From Ursus arctos (taxonomy: Eukaryota > Chordata > Mammalia > Carnivora > Ursidae), in NCBI RefSeq assembly GCF_023065955.2, contig NC_079873.1:94216128-94280127 (forward strand): DNA of 64,000 nt, read 5' to 3'. Positions 23,405-33,789 of this stretch are shown here, in pieces. The translations under genes and the position numbers were made by a program. The notes below the pieces were generated by a model that saw only the letters and a list, made by a program, of their open reading frames with translations, ran no database searches and was not told the DNA's origin. The first letter of the stretch is position 1. The number at the start of each line of letters is the position of its first letter.

Positions 23405-24238
23405 TGTTGGGGAATGCAAGGTCAAGAGGAATTTTGTTTAGTATTAAAGAAATTTAAATATATTCATATACAGAGGGAAAAGAGACCATAAAGGAGAGGT
23501 CAAAGTTTTAACAGAATGGAAAACAGTGGAGTAGGGAACTCCAGGGCTCCATCTCTCCCCCGAAGCAACTGAGCTGGGAAAAGCTGTCAGAATCAATTTT
23601 TGGTGAATGTTGGAACGCAGCTAAAAACTCACAACAACCAGATAAGGCTTGGTGTAAAAAGAATCTGCTGCTTTGTGGTGTTGGGGCTCAAGGTGGGCCA
23701 CCCCAAGCCAAGCCAGAGCACCATACTGATTATTTTGAATTCAAGTTAATAAAGAAACAGCCAGTGTAGGAACAACACTCCGATCCACCTTTGTCTCCAG
23801 AAAGTAGGGAATACATCTCCCCTGTGAAAAGCACCCTCCCTGCAGGGGGGGGGGGTGCAGAGGAGGCACCAGGAGGCAGACAAACATCTTTGACATCAGG
23901 GACAGGGAATTCAGGGCCTGAGAAGCCCATGTAAACAAACCTTGTAACTTCTCCTAACTTACTACCTCGGCCCAAATTTTGTTTAGAATTCCTAACTAAT
24001 TGAAGTTCCCAAACATCAGTTTTCTTTGTCCTGCCAATTTCTCCCAGATTTACTGTTTCTTTATGTAACAAGTATAAATAGTGCCCGCCTCCATCATTTC
24101 TTAGGTCCTGTATCTTTGAGGCCTCCATACATATGAATTAAAGTTGGTTTTCTCCTGTTAATCTGTCTCCTGTCAATTTAACTCTTGGATTACCCAGAAG
24201 AATTTGGAAGTATAGAGGCAAATTTTTCCTCCCCAACA
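23405..24238 (+). mobile_element. Solo LTR with intact inverted termini
   Basis: Begins TGTTGGGG and ends CCCCAACA, a perfect 8-base inverted repeat with the TG...CA ends of retroviral LTRs. Internally it has a TATA-like 'gtataaatag' near 24,072, an 'aattaaa' poly(A)-type signal near 24,136 and the 'ctcctgttaatctgtctcc' 3' phrase shared with copies A and B. Length is about 834 bases. The adjacent 4-5 bases on each side (ggga, gtgg) do not match, so no target duplication is visible. A run of about 10 G lies near 23,846. Confidence 0.8.
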
Positions 24239-24860
24239 GTGGTAAGGGAACACTTTGGTGTTTTGAATTGTCTGCCTATTATCCTTCAGACCCCAGGCCT
24301 GTAGTAGCCTTGAGGATGGGAAGGCAGCTCTCCTGGTACTAGAAGGAGAAGTATGGACTTTATTCTCAAAGAATTGTGGTTCTGGGTCTTCTCCGCTCTG
24401 CCAGCTCCCTCAAGGACTGGCACAGTGGTTTGCCTTTGTTTTGTCTGACAAGGAGTGAACCCAGGGTTGAGGCCACTTCCTGGGTACCTTTGGCCAAAGC
24501 ATTTAAAGGCACAAGTACTGGCCGCAGCGTCCTGGGGCAAGAGACAATAGTCAGGACAAGGAATAGACAACTGAGAAGGGTGGGAAACACACGATTCAGA
24601 AAAGGGACACGTGGAAGAAAAAAGGCTTTGAAAAGGTCTTATGTATGCAGAGGAATCAAGAAGGCCACGTGCTAGACACATGCTCAGAAACAGCTGAGAA
24701 TACCACAAGCTTTCACGTCTGGATGGCTCTCAGGCTCTGTGTAAGCAGGAAGTAAAAGAGAAGGCCGAGTTGTCCATAGTCTGGCCAAGCATTGAAGGAG
24801 TGTGTAATACAGACACAATCTCCAAACACTAGGAAAAGTATAATGTCTTCTTCTTCTTCT
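24239..24860. other. Intergenic, nothing recognised
   Basis: Open frames on both strands at 24,286-24,708 overlap each other, and neither is recognised. Confidence 0.45.
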
Positions 24861-24867
24861 TTTAAGA

Positions 24868-26230
24868 TCTTACTTTTTGATGTATAGTTGACATAAAATA
24901 CATTAGTTTCAGGTGTACAACACAGTGATTCAACATTATATACATTATGCCATGCTTAACACTGTAAGTGTAGTTACCATACGTCACCATACAAAATTAC
25001 TGCAATATATTGCCTGTATCCCCTATGCTGGACTTTTCATCACCCTGAATTACTTGTTTTGTAACTGGAAGTTTGTACTCTTTAACCCCCTTCACCTATT
25101 TTGTCCATCCTCCCATCTTCCTCCCCTCTGGCAACCACCAGTTTGTTCTGTTTCTATTTCGTGTGTCGGTGTTGTTTGTTTTGTTTTTTAAGATTCCTCA
25201 TATAAGTGAAATCATACAGTATTTGTCTTTCTATGTCTGACTTATTTAATTTAGCATAATTTTCTCTAGGTCCATCCATGTTATTGCAAATGGCAAGATT
25301 TCATTCTTCTCATGGCTCAGTAATATTGTGTTGTCTGTGTGTGTGTGTGTGTGTGTGAGTGTGTGCCACGTCTTCTTTATCCATTCGTCTATTGATGGAC
25401 ACTTAGGTTACTTCCATATCTTAGCTATTATAAATAATGCTACAATAAAAATGGGAGTGCCTATATCATATATCTTACAATAAACATAGAGGTGGGGCGC
25501 CTGGGTGGCTCAAACCATTAAGCGTCTGCCTTCGGCTCAGGTCATGATCCCAGGGTCCTGGGATCGAGCCCTGCTTCGAGCTCCCTGCTTAGCGGGGAGT
25601 CTGCTTCTCCCTCTCCCTCTCCCAGCTCATGTACTCGCGTGTACGCACTCTCTCCCTCTCTCTCAACTAAATAATATATAAAACCTTTAAAAAATAAGAT
25701 ATAAAAACCAAAAACCAAAAACGTAAGGATGCATACATTTTTTCAAATTAGTGTTTTTGTTTTCTTCAGCTAAATATCCAGTAGTGCAATTACTGGACTG
25801 TACGGTAGTTCTATTTTTAATTTTTAGAGGAACCGCCACACTGTTTCCCACAGGGGCTGCACCAGTTTATGTTCCCACCAACAACGTTCAAGGATTCCCT
25901 TTTCTCCGATCTAATTTCTTGTCTTTTTGTTACTAGCCATTCTGACTGACGTGAGGTGATATTGTGGTTTTGATTTGCATTTCCCTGATGATTACTGATG
26001 TTTCATGTCTCTATTGGCCATCTGTACGTCTGCTTTGGAAAAGTGTCTAATTAGGTCCTCTGCTCATTTATTAATTTGATTGGTTTTTTGGTGTTGAGTT
26101 GTATGAGTTACTTTTAAATTTTGGATATTAACCCCTTATCAGATATATCATTTGCAGCTATCTTTCTCCCATTCAGTAGGCTGCCTTCTTGTTTTATTGA
26201 TCTTTATTCATTTTTGAATCCAGGAATTGA
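24868..26230 (-). mobile_element. Antisense L1 3' end
   Basis: The plus strand reads 'atgtatagttgacataaaat', 'ctctggcaaccaccagtttg', 'ctaggtccatccatgttatt' and 'aaccccttatcagatatatc', i.e. an inverted L1. A (TG)n tract lies at 25,338-25,365 and a plus SINE at 25,495-25,695. No reverse-transcriptase frame remains. Confidence 0.88.
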
Positions 26231-26239
26231 TGGTAAGTA

Positions 26240-26524
26240 TTTCAAAACACTAGCTGGCCACTAAGCTAATGGAACATAGACTTCAGTGGCTATACATGAC
26301 AAAGAGTGCAGCTGTTACGTAAACCAGTATGGAGATTCCTCAAAAAATTAAAAATAGAAATACCATACAACCAGTAATCCCACTACTGGGTATCTACCCA
26401 ATGAAAATAAAACACTAATTTGAAAAGATATATGTATTCTATTTACTGCAGCATTATTTACAATATCCAAGATATGGAAGCAATTTCAGTGTCCATGCAT
26501 AGATATATGGGTAAGGAAGATGTG

Positions 26525-26572
<48 letters not shown>

Positions 26573-27150
26573 GAATATTACTCAACCATAAAAAAGAATG
26601 AAATCTTGCCATCTGCAACAACATGGATGGACCTAGAGGGTATTATGTTAAGTGAAATACGTCAGACAGAGAAAGACAATTGCCATGTGGTTTTACTTAT
26701 ATGTGGAATCAAAAAAACAAAACAAACCAGAAACAGACTCATAAATACAGAGAACAAATTGGTGGTTGCCAGAGGCGAGGGGTTGAGGGATGGGCAAAAC
26801 AGGTGAATGGGGATTAAGAGCTACAAATTTCCAGTTATAAAAGAAATGAGTCAGGGCACTTGGCTGGCTCAGTTGGTAGAGCATGTGACTCTTGAACTCA
26901 GGGTCATGGGTTTAAGCCCTACACTGGGGGTCGAGTCTACTTAAAAATAAATGAGATGAAAAGTACGTGGAGATGAAAAGTACAGCATAGGGGATATAGT
27001 CAATCACACCGTAATAACTTTGTGTGGTAAACAGGTGATAATTACACTTACCGTGGTGAGCATCTCATAATGTATATAATTGTCAAATCACTGTGTTGTA
27101 TGCCTGAAACTCGTATCATATTGTATGTCAACTACACTGAAATTTTATTC
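26240..27150 (+). mobile_element. L1 3' end with (CA)n and a short SINE
   Basis: Sense-strand L1 phrases: 'gcagcattatttacaatatc', 'aacatggatggacctagagg' and 'agtgaaatacgtcagac'. A CA microsatellite of about 20 units lies at 26,528-26,570, and a short plus SINE at 26,853-26,955. It stands head-to-head with the antisense L1 to its left. Confidence 0.88.
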
Positions 27151-27159
27151 TTTTATATT

Positions 27160-29470
27160 TTCATTTTTTTATACTGAAGTTTTTAAAAAATGAATACAGA
27201 TATTACAAAAATAGCTTAGAAAGTCACTAACTAGGCAAACCTGGATTGTATGGTCTTTGTATTCTGTTCAATGAAACAGGAACAACAAACCTAGGAGAGG
27301 GGAGAAAATGTGATTTCCAAAGTTGTCACATTCTAATATTCAGAATGTCTAATTTTCAACAAAAAATACAAGGAAAAAGAATTCTAAAAATCATATGGAA
27401 TTCTAAGGGAATCTAAATAGCCAAAACAATCTTTAAAAAGAAAATAAAAGTTGTAGGACCCAGATTTCTAAATTTCAAAACTTACTACAAAGCTATAGTA
27501 ATCAGGGGCGCCTGGGTGGCTCAGTGGTTAAGCATCTGCCTTCGGCTCAGGGCGTGATCCTTGTGTTCTGGGATCGAGCCCCACATCAGGCTCCTCTGCC
27601 GAGAGCCTGCTTCTTCCTCTCCCACTCCCCCTGCTTGTGTTCCCTCTCTCACTGGCTGTCTCTATCTCTGTCAAATGAATAAATAAAATCTTTAAAAAAA
27701 AAAAAGCTATAGTAATCAAAACAGTATTGTACTGGCATAAGGATAGACATACAGATCAATGGAATAGAAGTGAGAAACCAGAAATCAACCCATACATCTA
27801 TGGTCGATTGATTTTGGTTAAGGGTGCCAAGCCCATTCAATTGGGAAATAATAATGTCTTCAGGAAATGATGGACAACTAGATATCTATATGCAAAAGAA
27901 TCAAACTGGAAACATACCTCACATCATATACAAAAATTAACTCAAAATGGAGAAAATACTTATATGTAAGAATTAAGACTATAAAACTCTCATTTATATA
28001 TGGTTATATAAAACTCATATATATATAGAGAGAGAGAGAGAAAGAGTTATAAAACTATAAAACTCCTTCTCTTCAGGAGAAAACAGGGAAAAATTCATGA
28101 TCTGGGATTTGGCAATGAATTCTTCAATATGACACCAAAGCAGAAGCAACAAAAGGAAAATTACATAAATTGGATTTCATCAAAATCAAACTTTTTGTGC
28201 ATCAAAGGACACTATTAAGAAACTGAAAAGACACCCTACACAATGAGGTAAAATATTTACAAATCATGTCTCTGGTAAGACGTCAGTTTCCAGAATACTT
28301 AAAAAACCCTTACAGCTCAGCAATGAAAAGATAAACCACCAAATTAAAAATAGGCAAACGATTAGATGTTTTTTCCCAAGGATATGTACAAATGGCCAAC
28401 AAGCATGAAAAGATGCTCAGTATCATCAGTCATCAGGGAAATGCAAATCAAGACCACAAGATAATACCTCATCCCCATTAGGATGGCTATAGTAAAAAAA
28501 TGGAGGGGGTGGCTGAATTGGAGGAGTGTACAACTCTTGATCTTGGGGTTGTGAGTTTGAGCCGCACGTTGGGTTTAGAGACTACTGAAAAAAGTGGAAT
28601 ATAATAAGTGTTGGTGAGGATGTGAAGAGACTGGAACACTCACACATTACTAATGGGAATGTAAAATGATGCAGTTGCTGTATTTGGCAGTTCTTCAAAA
28701 AATTAAACAGAGAATTACCCTGTGACCCAGGAATTCCACTTCTACGTATATACCTGAAAGAACTGAAAATCGGTATTCAGGGGCACCTGGGTGGCTCAGT
28801 CGATTAAACGTCTGCTTTCAGCTCAGGTCATGATCCCAGGGTCCTGGGTTCGAGCCCGGTATCAGTCTCCCTGCTCAGCTGGGAGTCTGCTTCTCCCTCT
28901 CCATCTGCCTGCTGCGCCCCACTGATGCGCTCTCTCTGTCTCTGTCAAATAAATAAATACAATATTTTTCAAAAATGGGGATTCAAACAAATAATTGTAC
29001 ATAAATGTAGATAGAAGCACTATTCACAACAGCCAAAAGGTAGAAAAAACCCAAATTTCCATCAATTGAGAAATGGATAAACAAAATGTGGCATATTCAT
29101 ATAACAGAACATTATTCAACTCAAAAAAGGAATAAAGTATTAATGGTTGTTACAAAGTGAATGAACCTGGAAAACATGATGCTAAGTGAAAGAAACCAGA
29201 CACTAAAGGCCACATATTGTATGATTCCCTAAATATTAAATATCCAGAACAGGCAAACCCATGGAGACAGAAAGCACATTAGCGGTTGCCAAGGGAGGGA
29301 TGGGGAGTGACTACTAAATGAATAAGGGGTTTCATTTTTGGGTGATGAATATGCTTTGAAAGTCGATGGCAGTGATGGTGGAGAACACTGTGAATGTATT
29401 AAATGCCACTGAATTGTATACTTTAAAATGGGTAATTTTATATTGTTTAAATTTTACTACAATTTAAAAA
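27160..29470 (+). mobile_element. L1 ORF2 3' half and 3'UTR, with SINEs
   Basis: Phrases such as 'actggcataaggatagacat', 'gatcaatggaatagaagtga', 'aagaccacaagataatacc' and 'aatgaacctggaaaacatg' run in L1 order. Plus SINEs at 27,506-27,705 (target 'aaagctatagtaatca'), 28,500-28,600 (short) and 28,779-28,975 are inserted. No intact frame. Confidence 0.88.
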
Positions 29471-30890
29471 AATAATATAAGGGAAAAATAATCATTATGG
29501 AAAGACTATGATAAAGGGCACAAGTGGCATAAGATGTGGGACAACACATCAGTTTGAATGTCCTAAGCCTCTTTTATGTACTCTGTTTCCCCAATCACAT
29601 CCCACTCTCATTAAATCTAGATTGGTGTCTGGGTACATATTGATGAAATTGGCAATAATAGAATAAATATTGAGACGAAAAGGCTTAAGGTATAAAGGAG
29701 CTAAATCTAAAATTTGGTAATTAATCCTTTTATACTTTTCATTTTTCCTAAAATTTGTTTCCAATTTTGAATTGCGGAAGGCTTGTTGATATTTTTTTCC
29801 TGGTAGAAAAATAAGATCTGATATCCCAATTTCAAGATCTACTAGAGCCTAAAACCATATGCTACGTTTGGCCTTAAGCTTTTTATACTGAAATTAATGC
29901 AGATCATGCAAGTAAGACTCTAAATGAGCACGAAAAATATGACCCGTATCAAGTCACCACTCCATCTGAGGTCTCCTGGTAGTTAAATCTCTTAGGATAG
30001 TGATGAGACGATCAAAGCCAGAGGACCCATCAATTCAGATATTACAATTAAAAACAGCCAGTTTCTCAGCACAGAATATACAATTATTGAATCACTATAC
30101 TGTGCACCTGAAACTAATATAACTTTGTATATCAACTATGTTTTGAGAATAATATTTAAAAATTGAATTAAATTTAAAATACCCAGTCTAACTCTAGCAT
30201 CTGACATTACTAAAATACACAAAGAAAAAGAATACATTAATCTCCATCAAGGAACATACCAGGAAGTGGTTTCAAAAACTGATATTTAGGCTGCAGATCT
30301 AGACAGTAGCTTAGTGACTCTGAAACCCTCCAATTTGAGAAGGTGGATAATGGATGGCAGGAATGCAAGGATTATGCAGTAACCTTAGCAAGGCAGGCTG
30401 CAGAGGTGGTTCTTGACGCTCTGAAAAAGGAAACGAATGTTATGGTTAAAAGTTTTCCATTCACTTGCTAACTGACAAAAAGTAGAAAAAAAGAAATGCC
30501 TGTTTCTCATCAAATTCCCTATATAATTTCATAGCCACTGTATTATATTCAGGTTCTAAATAGTCCTTGATAGTCTTTGGCTTATCAAACTCAAAAAGGA
30601 AACTATTCTGCTTTAAGATATTTAAAAATATTAATTTACTGCTTAGCCTTGTCCCTTAGCACCTGAACAGACTATTAAGTTTCATTACACTCTCATATGA
30701 GCATTGTATTTGATGACATGAAAAATGAATCCATATTTTTTGAAGGTAGGGGTTATTTTAGTATTGTGTTATTTAATATATTAAATATATATGATACAGA
30801 GATTTGGCTATCGTAATTACTGATTTGTATTACCAGGCAAGTGTACTAAAACATTCCATACTCTTAAAAAAAAAATTGCTTTCTACAAGC
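29471..30890. other. AT-rich intergenic DNA with an L1 3' scrap
   Basis: A short L1 3'-end phrase ('ctatactgtgcacctgaaac') lies at about 30,060-30,140. The minus open frame at 29,549-29,764 is unrecognised. Nothing else supported. Confidence 0.5.
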
Positions 30891-32104
30891 AAAGATCCTG
30901 GAATCCGACGCGAAGATGATGCCCGGACGGCTCCCGAGAACACACCTTGAGAGGGAGATGTAGGACGGGGCCCAGAGCCCACAGCTAAGGGCTGAGGCCA
31001 CCCAGGTCTCTGCAGGGAGGAAGGGGGCGAGTCACAGCCGCGGCTACGCAGAAAGCCCGCAGCTTCGCAGGGCTAGGGGGGAGCTTCGAAGAAACGCTAC
31101 GCTTCCCCCACCCCGAGGCAACACCCCGGAACCACTGCTACCGCAGGAGGGGGCCACCCGATCGTGGACACGGGAGACCGAGGACGCCTCGGCTCACAGA
31201 AGCCACTGCGCCGCCACAACCCAAACTTGGGGGACCGGGGGAGACATTTTGGGTGCACCGGCAAAACTCGTCCCCAGGGCTGGGGTCGTCCTGGCAACAA
31301 GAAGGGTGCTGTGTGCCAGTGTAAATAACCCGATCGGGCAACAGGTACAGGGCCTAGGTTCTGCAGGAGCCCCTCTCCCTCCCCGAGTCCCAGAGGACAA
31401 AAACCCACGTCTTTCTCCGCCGCGGACTTGGAACCACTGCACGCACGGACCACCGGCCCCGGGCACGATCTCGCCGAAAGCTGCCGGGCGGCTGGAGCTG
31501 ACGACCGAGCGATGCTGGGCCCTCGGCCTCTGGGGAGGGGCGAAAGGGAGGACACAGAGCCCAGCGCTGGCCTCGAAGAGGGGCCCCTCTCGTGGTACCT
31601 TTGCAGACGCAGGACCCTCCCGCCGGAATGCGGTCTGCGCGTCTCCTCCACCCAAAGGGCCGGCATCGGACACCCCTGGGCGAGCACCAGCAGCACGCGC
31701 GGCTGCCGCTTCTCCGGGAGCCCTGTGAGTAGCCCCTTGCAAGTGTCCCTTCCAGTGCCCGGGTGGGCCTCAGCTCCTCGCCGGGACTGGGACTCAGCCC
31801 CGCCTGGAAGCACACTGTTCTCTCCCTAGAGGCTGACGCCACCCGGTCTTGCACGGCGGCGCGGTCCCGCTGGGGCACGGGGGGGGGGGGGGGGGGGGGA
31901 GGGCCGGGGAAAGATGGGGTGCTGCAGGACAGGGTGGCTCCTCGTAAGCCGACTGCGTGGGCACTTGGGGAACTTCGGAGATGGCCGTGGCCTCCTGATG
32001 GGGGCTCAGGGACGCGGCTGCACGAAAGCAGGCCTCCTTGCCTTCCTGGAGGAGCGGCACCGTCCATCACGTGCACTCACCCCGTACCACACGCAAAACA
32101 AATA
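30891..32104. promoter_or_regulatory. CpG-rich block downstream of RHOXF exon 4
   Basis: GC content rises abruptly at about 30,890 and stays high past 32,100, with many CpGs. The part at about 31,160-31,450 aligns by eye with the NKAP upstream CpG island (42,200-42,450): compare 'gcgccgccacaacccaaact' with 'gcgccaccgcccgaaact', and 'tgccagtgtaaata' with 'tatcggtgtaaaga'. No NKAP-like first exon can be read below it. Long frames occur on both strands, as expected for such composition. It is probably a decayed duplicate of the NKAP promoter region. Confidence 0.5.
31879..31899 (+). repeat. 21-base poly-G tract
   Basis: An uninterrupted run of 21 G lies inside the CpG-rich block. Such runs can form G-quadruplexes and are prone to length error in sequencing. 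Confidence 0.9.
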
Positions 32105-32125
32105 CACAGAGAATAAATTCAGAAC

Positions 32126-32131
32126 TTTATT
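32126..32131 (-). terminator. Poly(A) signal AATAAA of RHOXF exon 4
   Basis: Reverse complement of 'tttatt', about 87 bases after the stop codon at 32,218. A second AATAAA does not appear closer on the minus strand. Confidence 0.6.
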
Positions 32132-32604
32132 GAAAAGACTACAAGTGCCCCCAAAGAGAGGGTCCGTGAATTTGCCCTTCTCTCGAGTACATTTCGCGGG
32201 CGTTTCGGGAACTGCTCTTAACCCTGAGCGACACAGAACGGGAATGCGCTCAAAAGCACCGTGGGAAAAAACCGCCGCCGAGGCCATTGTGTGGGCAAAG
32301 GGCTCACAAGAGAGCCACCGACGGTAGGAGACCGGGAGCGACCACAGGAGGGCAGCCGCACGGAGGGAAAGGTGGAGGAAGCCAGGGCAGGCAAGAAGAC
32401 AACAGGAAAGAGAGGCATGGGCTGCTGAGGTGGCCCCAGCAGCGGTGGCTCCTGAAGAACCCATACGCACTCCGGCTCCGGAATGAGGACGGCATGGCAG
32501 GGTCCACCCAAGTTAATGACGACGGGAGGGACCAGGGCCACCGGGGGCGTGTTTCTGAACCTCAGTGCCCTCTGGGGTCTTCTCCACTTGACCCTCCTAT
32601 TCTT

Positions 32605-32808
32605 TTTTTTTTTTTTTTAAGATTTTATTTATTTATTTGACGGAGATAGAGACAGCCAGCGAGAGAGGGAACACAAGCAGGGGGAGTGGGAGAGGAAGAA
32701 GCAGGCTCATAGCAGAGGAGCCTGATGTGGGGCTCGATCCTACAACGCGTCGGGATCACGCCCTGAGCCGAAGGCAGACGCTTAACCGCTGTGCCACCCA
32801 GGCGCCCC
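32605..32808 (-). mobile_element. Ursid-type SINE inside the homeobox
   Basis: Little-diverged minus-strand element, so in sense with the RHOXF exon. The 16-base target 'tgaccctcctattctt' is present at 32,589-32,604 and 32,809-32,824. The target lies within the codons for the DNA-recognition helix. Confidence 0.97.
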
Positions 32809-32919
32809 TGACCCTCCTATTCTTAAACCAAACCTTCAATCAGAGAGCAAAAAAGGACATTTTAGTACATTGAGCATCGAATGTCATAGAGGACAAAACA
32901 CAGCAGGCTACTCTCTATG

Positions 32920-33620
32920 CCCTTCAGGTTGGAAACTGCATCAGGGAAGCTAGTTCCTTCTTGCTAAAACAGCTTAGGGAAGTTACCGCCACGGGCCTCC
33001 CTGCAGCTCACCCCGAGACAGCACCCACGATGTGCCAGGCTCTGTCCCGGCTCCATGCTTGGACTCTGGGCTCCCAACTGCCATATTACTCTTCCCGTCC
33101 TCAGCAGCATGTGCAGCTGAGGCACTGCTCTCTGGCCCTGCTGTGACTCTGACGCCTGGGTTGTGTGTGTCCTCACAGCTGACCAGCAGCCGTCGGGCTG
33201 CCACTAACCCCTAGTCGCTAGGCAGGTGTCACCCTACTGATGGGGGAAGCTCAGTATCATTCAAAAGTCCTGCTGATGGGATACAGCCCCCATTCTGAAC
33301 AGCCCATCTTCAACAGAGAGTAAGTAACTAATGCACAGGGCCGTGCTGGATCTTTCAACAAGAGCTTTCCTTTAAGAATGACTCAAGGGTCATTCCTCTT
33401 CTGAAACCTCGTCATAGTGAGAAAGGTGGCATTGTGAGCGAGGCCTGGGCATGGAGGGCCCAGGAGCCTGTGGCTTGTCTTGCTGGGACGGGAGGAAGCC
33501 GAAGCACTGGACACTACCTGAACAGTCTAGACACTGGGGACAATGGATGTTTAGACGAACTAGGACCAGATTTCCTCAATTCATAAAATCTTTGCCCGGC
33601 CAACAGACTGAGGGCAAAGA
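32920..33620 (-). repeat. RHOXF-linked paralogous segment, copy 2
   Basis: Collinear with 49,860-50,510. Matches include 'agttaccgccacgggcctcc' with 'agttaccactgcagcctctt'; 'gatgggggaagctcagtatc' with 'tgtgggggaagctgaacgtg'; and a shared end near 'ttcctcaattcataaaatc' against 'ctgaattcactaaaactc'. It includes an old MIR/L2-like piece at about 33,010-33,070, present in both copies. It lies just upstream of exon 4 and so may be RHOXF intron sequence. Confidence 0.6.
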
Positions 33621-33789
33621 GGCACACCGCCGTCACTGTTGTCAGCTCCCCAGCCTGCAGCCCGCACCACCCTCCGCAGGCTTTCCTGGGCTCAGCGCCC
33701 GGTCAGCTGCTCTGCTCTGCCTACGTCCCAGCACCCTGGACAGGACCCCTGGCGTCCCGTGGGGCAGGACCTCCTAGGCCCCTCTACTC

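Larger units (their letters stand above)
32105..32833 (-). pseudogene. RHOXF2: RHOXF homeobox last exon, broken by a SINE
   Basis: On the minus strand an acceptor-like AG (32,835-32,834) is followed in phase 0 by codons for VWFKNRRV. This is homeodomain helix 3 with W48, F49, N51 and R53. Here a sense-oriented SINE (32,605-32,808) is inserted. After it the same frame resumes with KWRR and continues through ALVPPVVINL, PEPECVWVLQEP and a proline-rich tail to a stop at 32,220-32,218. AATAAA (minus) at 32,131-32,126 fits the 3' end. Read through the SINE, the frame gains about 17 foreign residues and stops, losing K55 and R57. The family call rests on the split homeodomain and tail; the symbol is tentative. 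Confidence 0.75.

Noticed and set aside
26420..26806. Plus open frame containing a Thr-His repeat
   Set aside because: It is a (CA)n microsatellite inside an L1 3' end.
31097..32076. Minus-strand frames of 182-240 codons and plus frames of 117-159 codons in the 31-32 kb block
   Set aside because: All frames are open at once because of high GC content. The sequence aligns with NKAP upstream DNA, which is non-coding.
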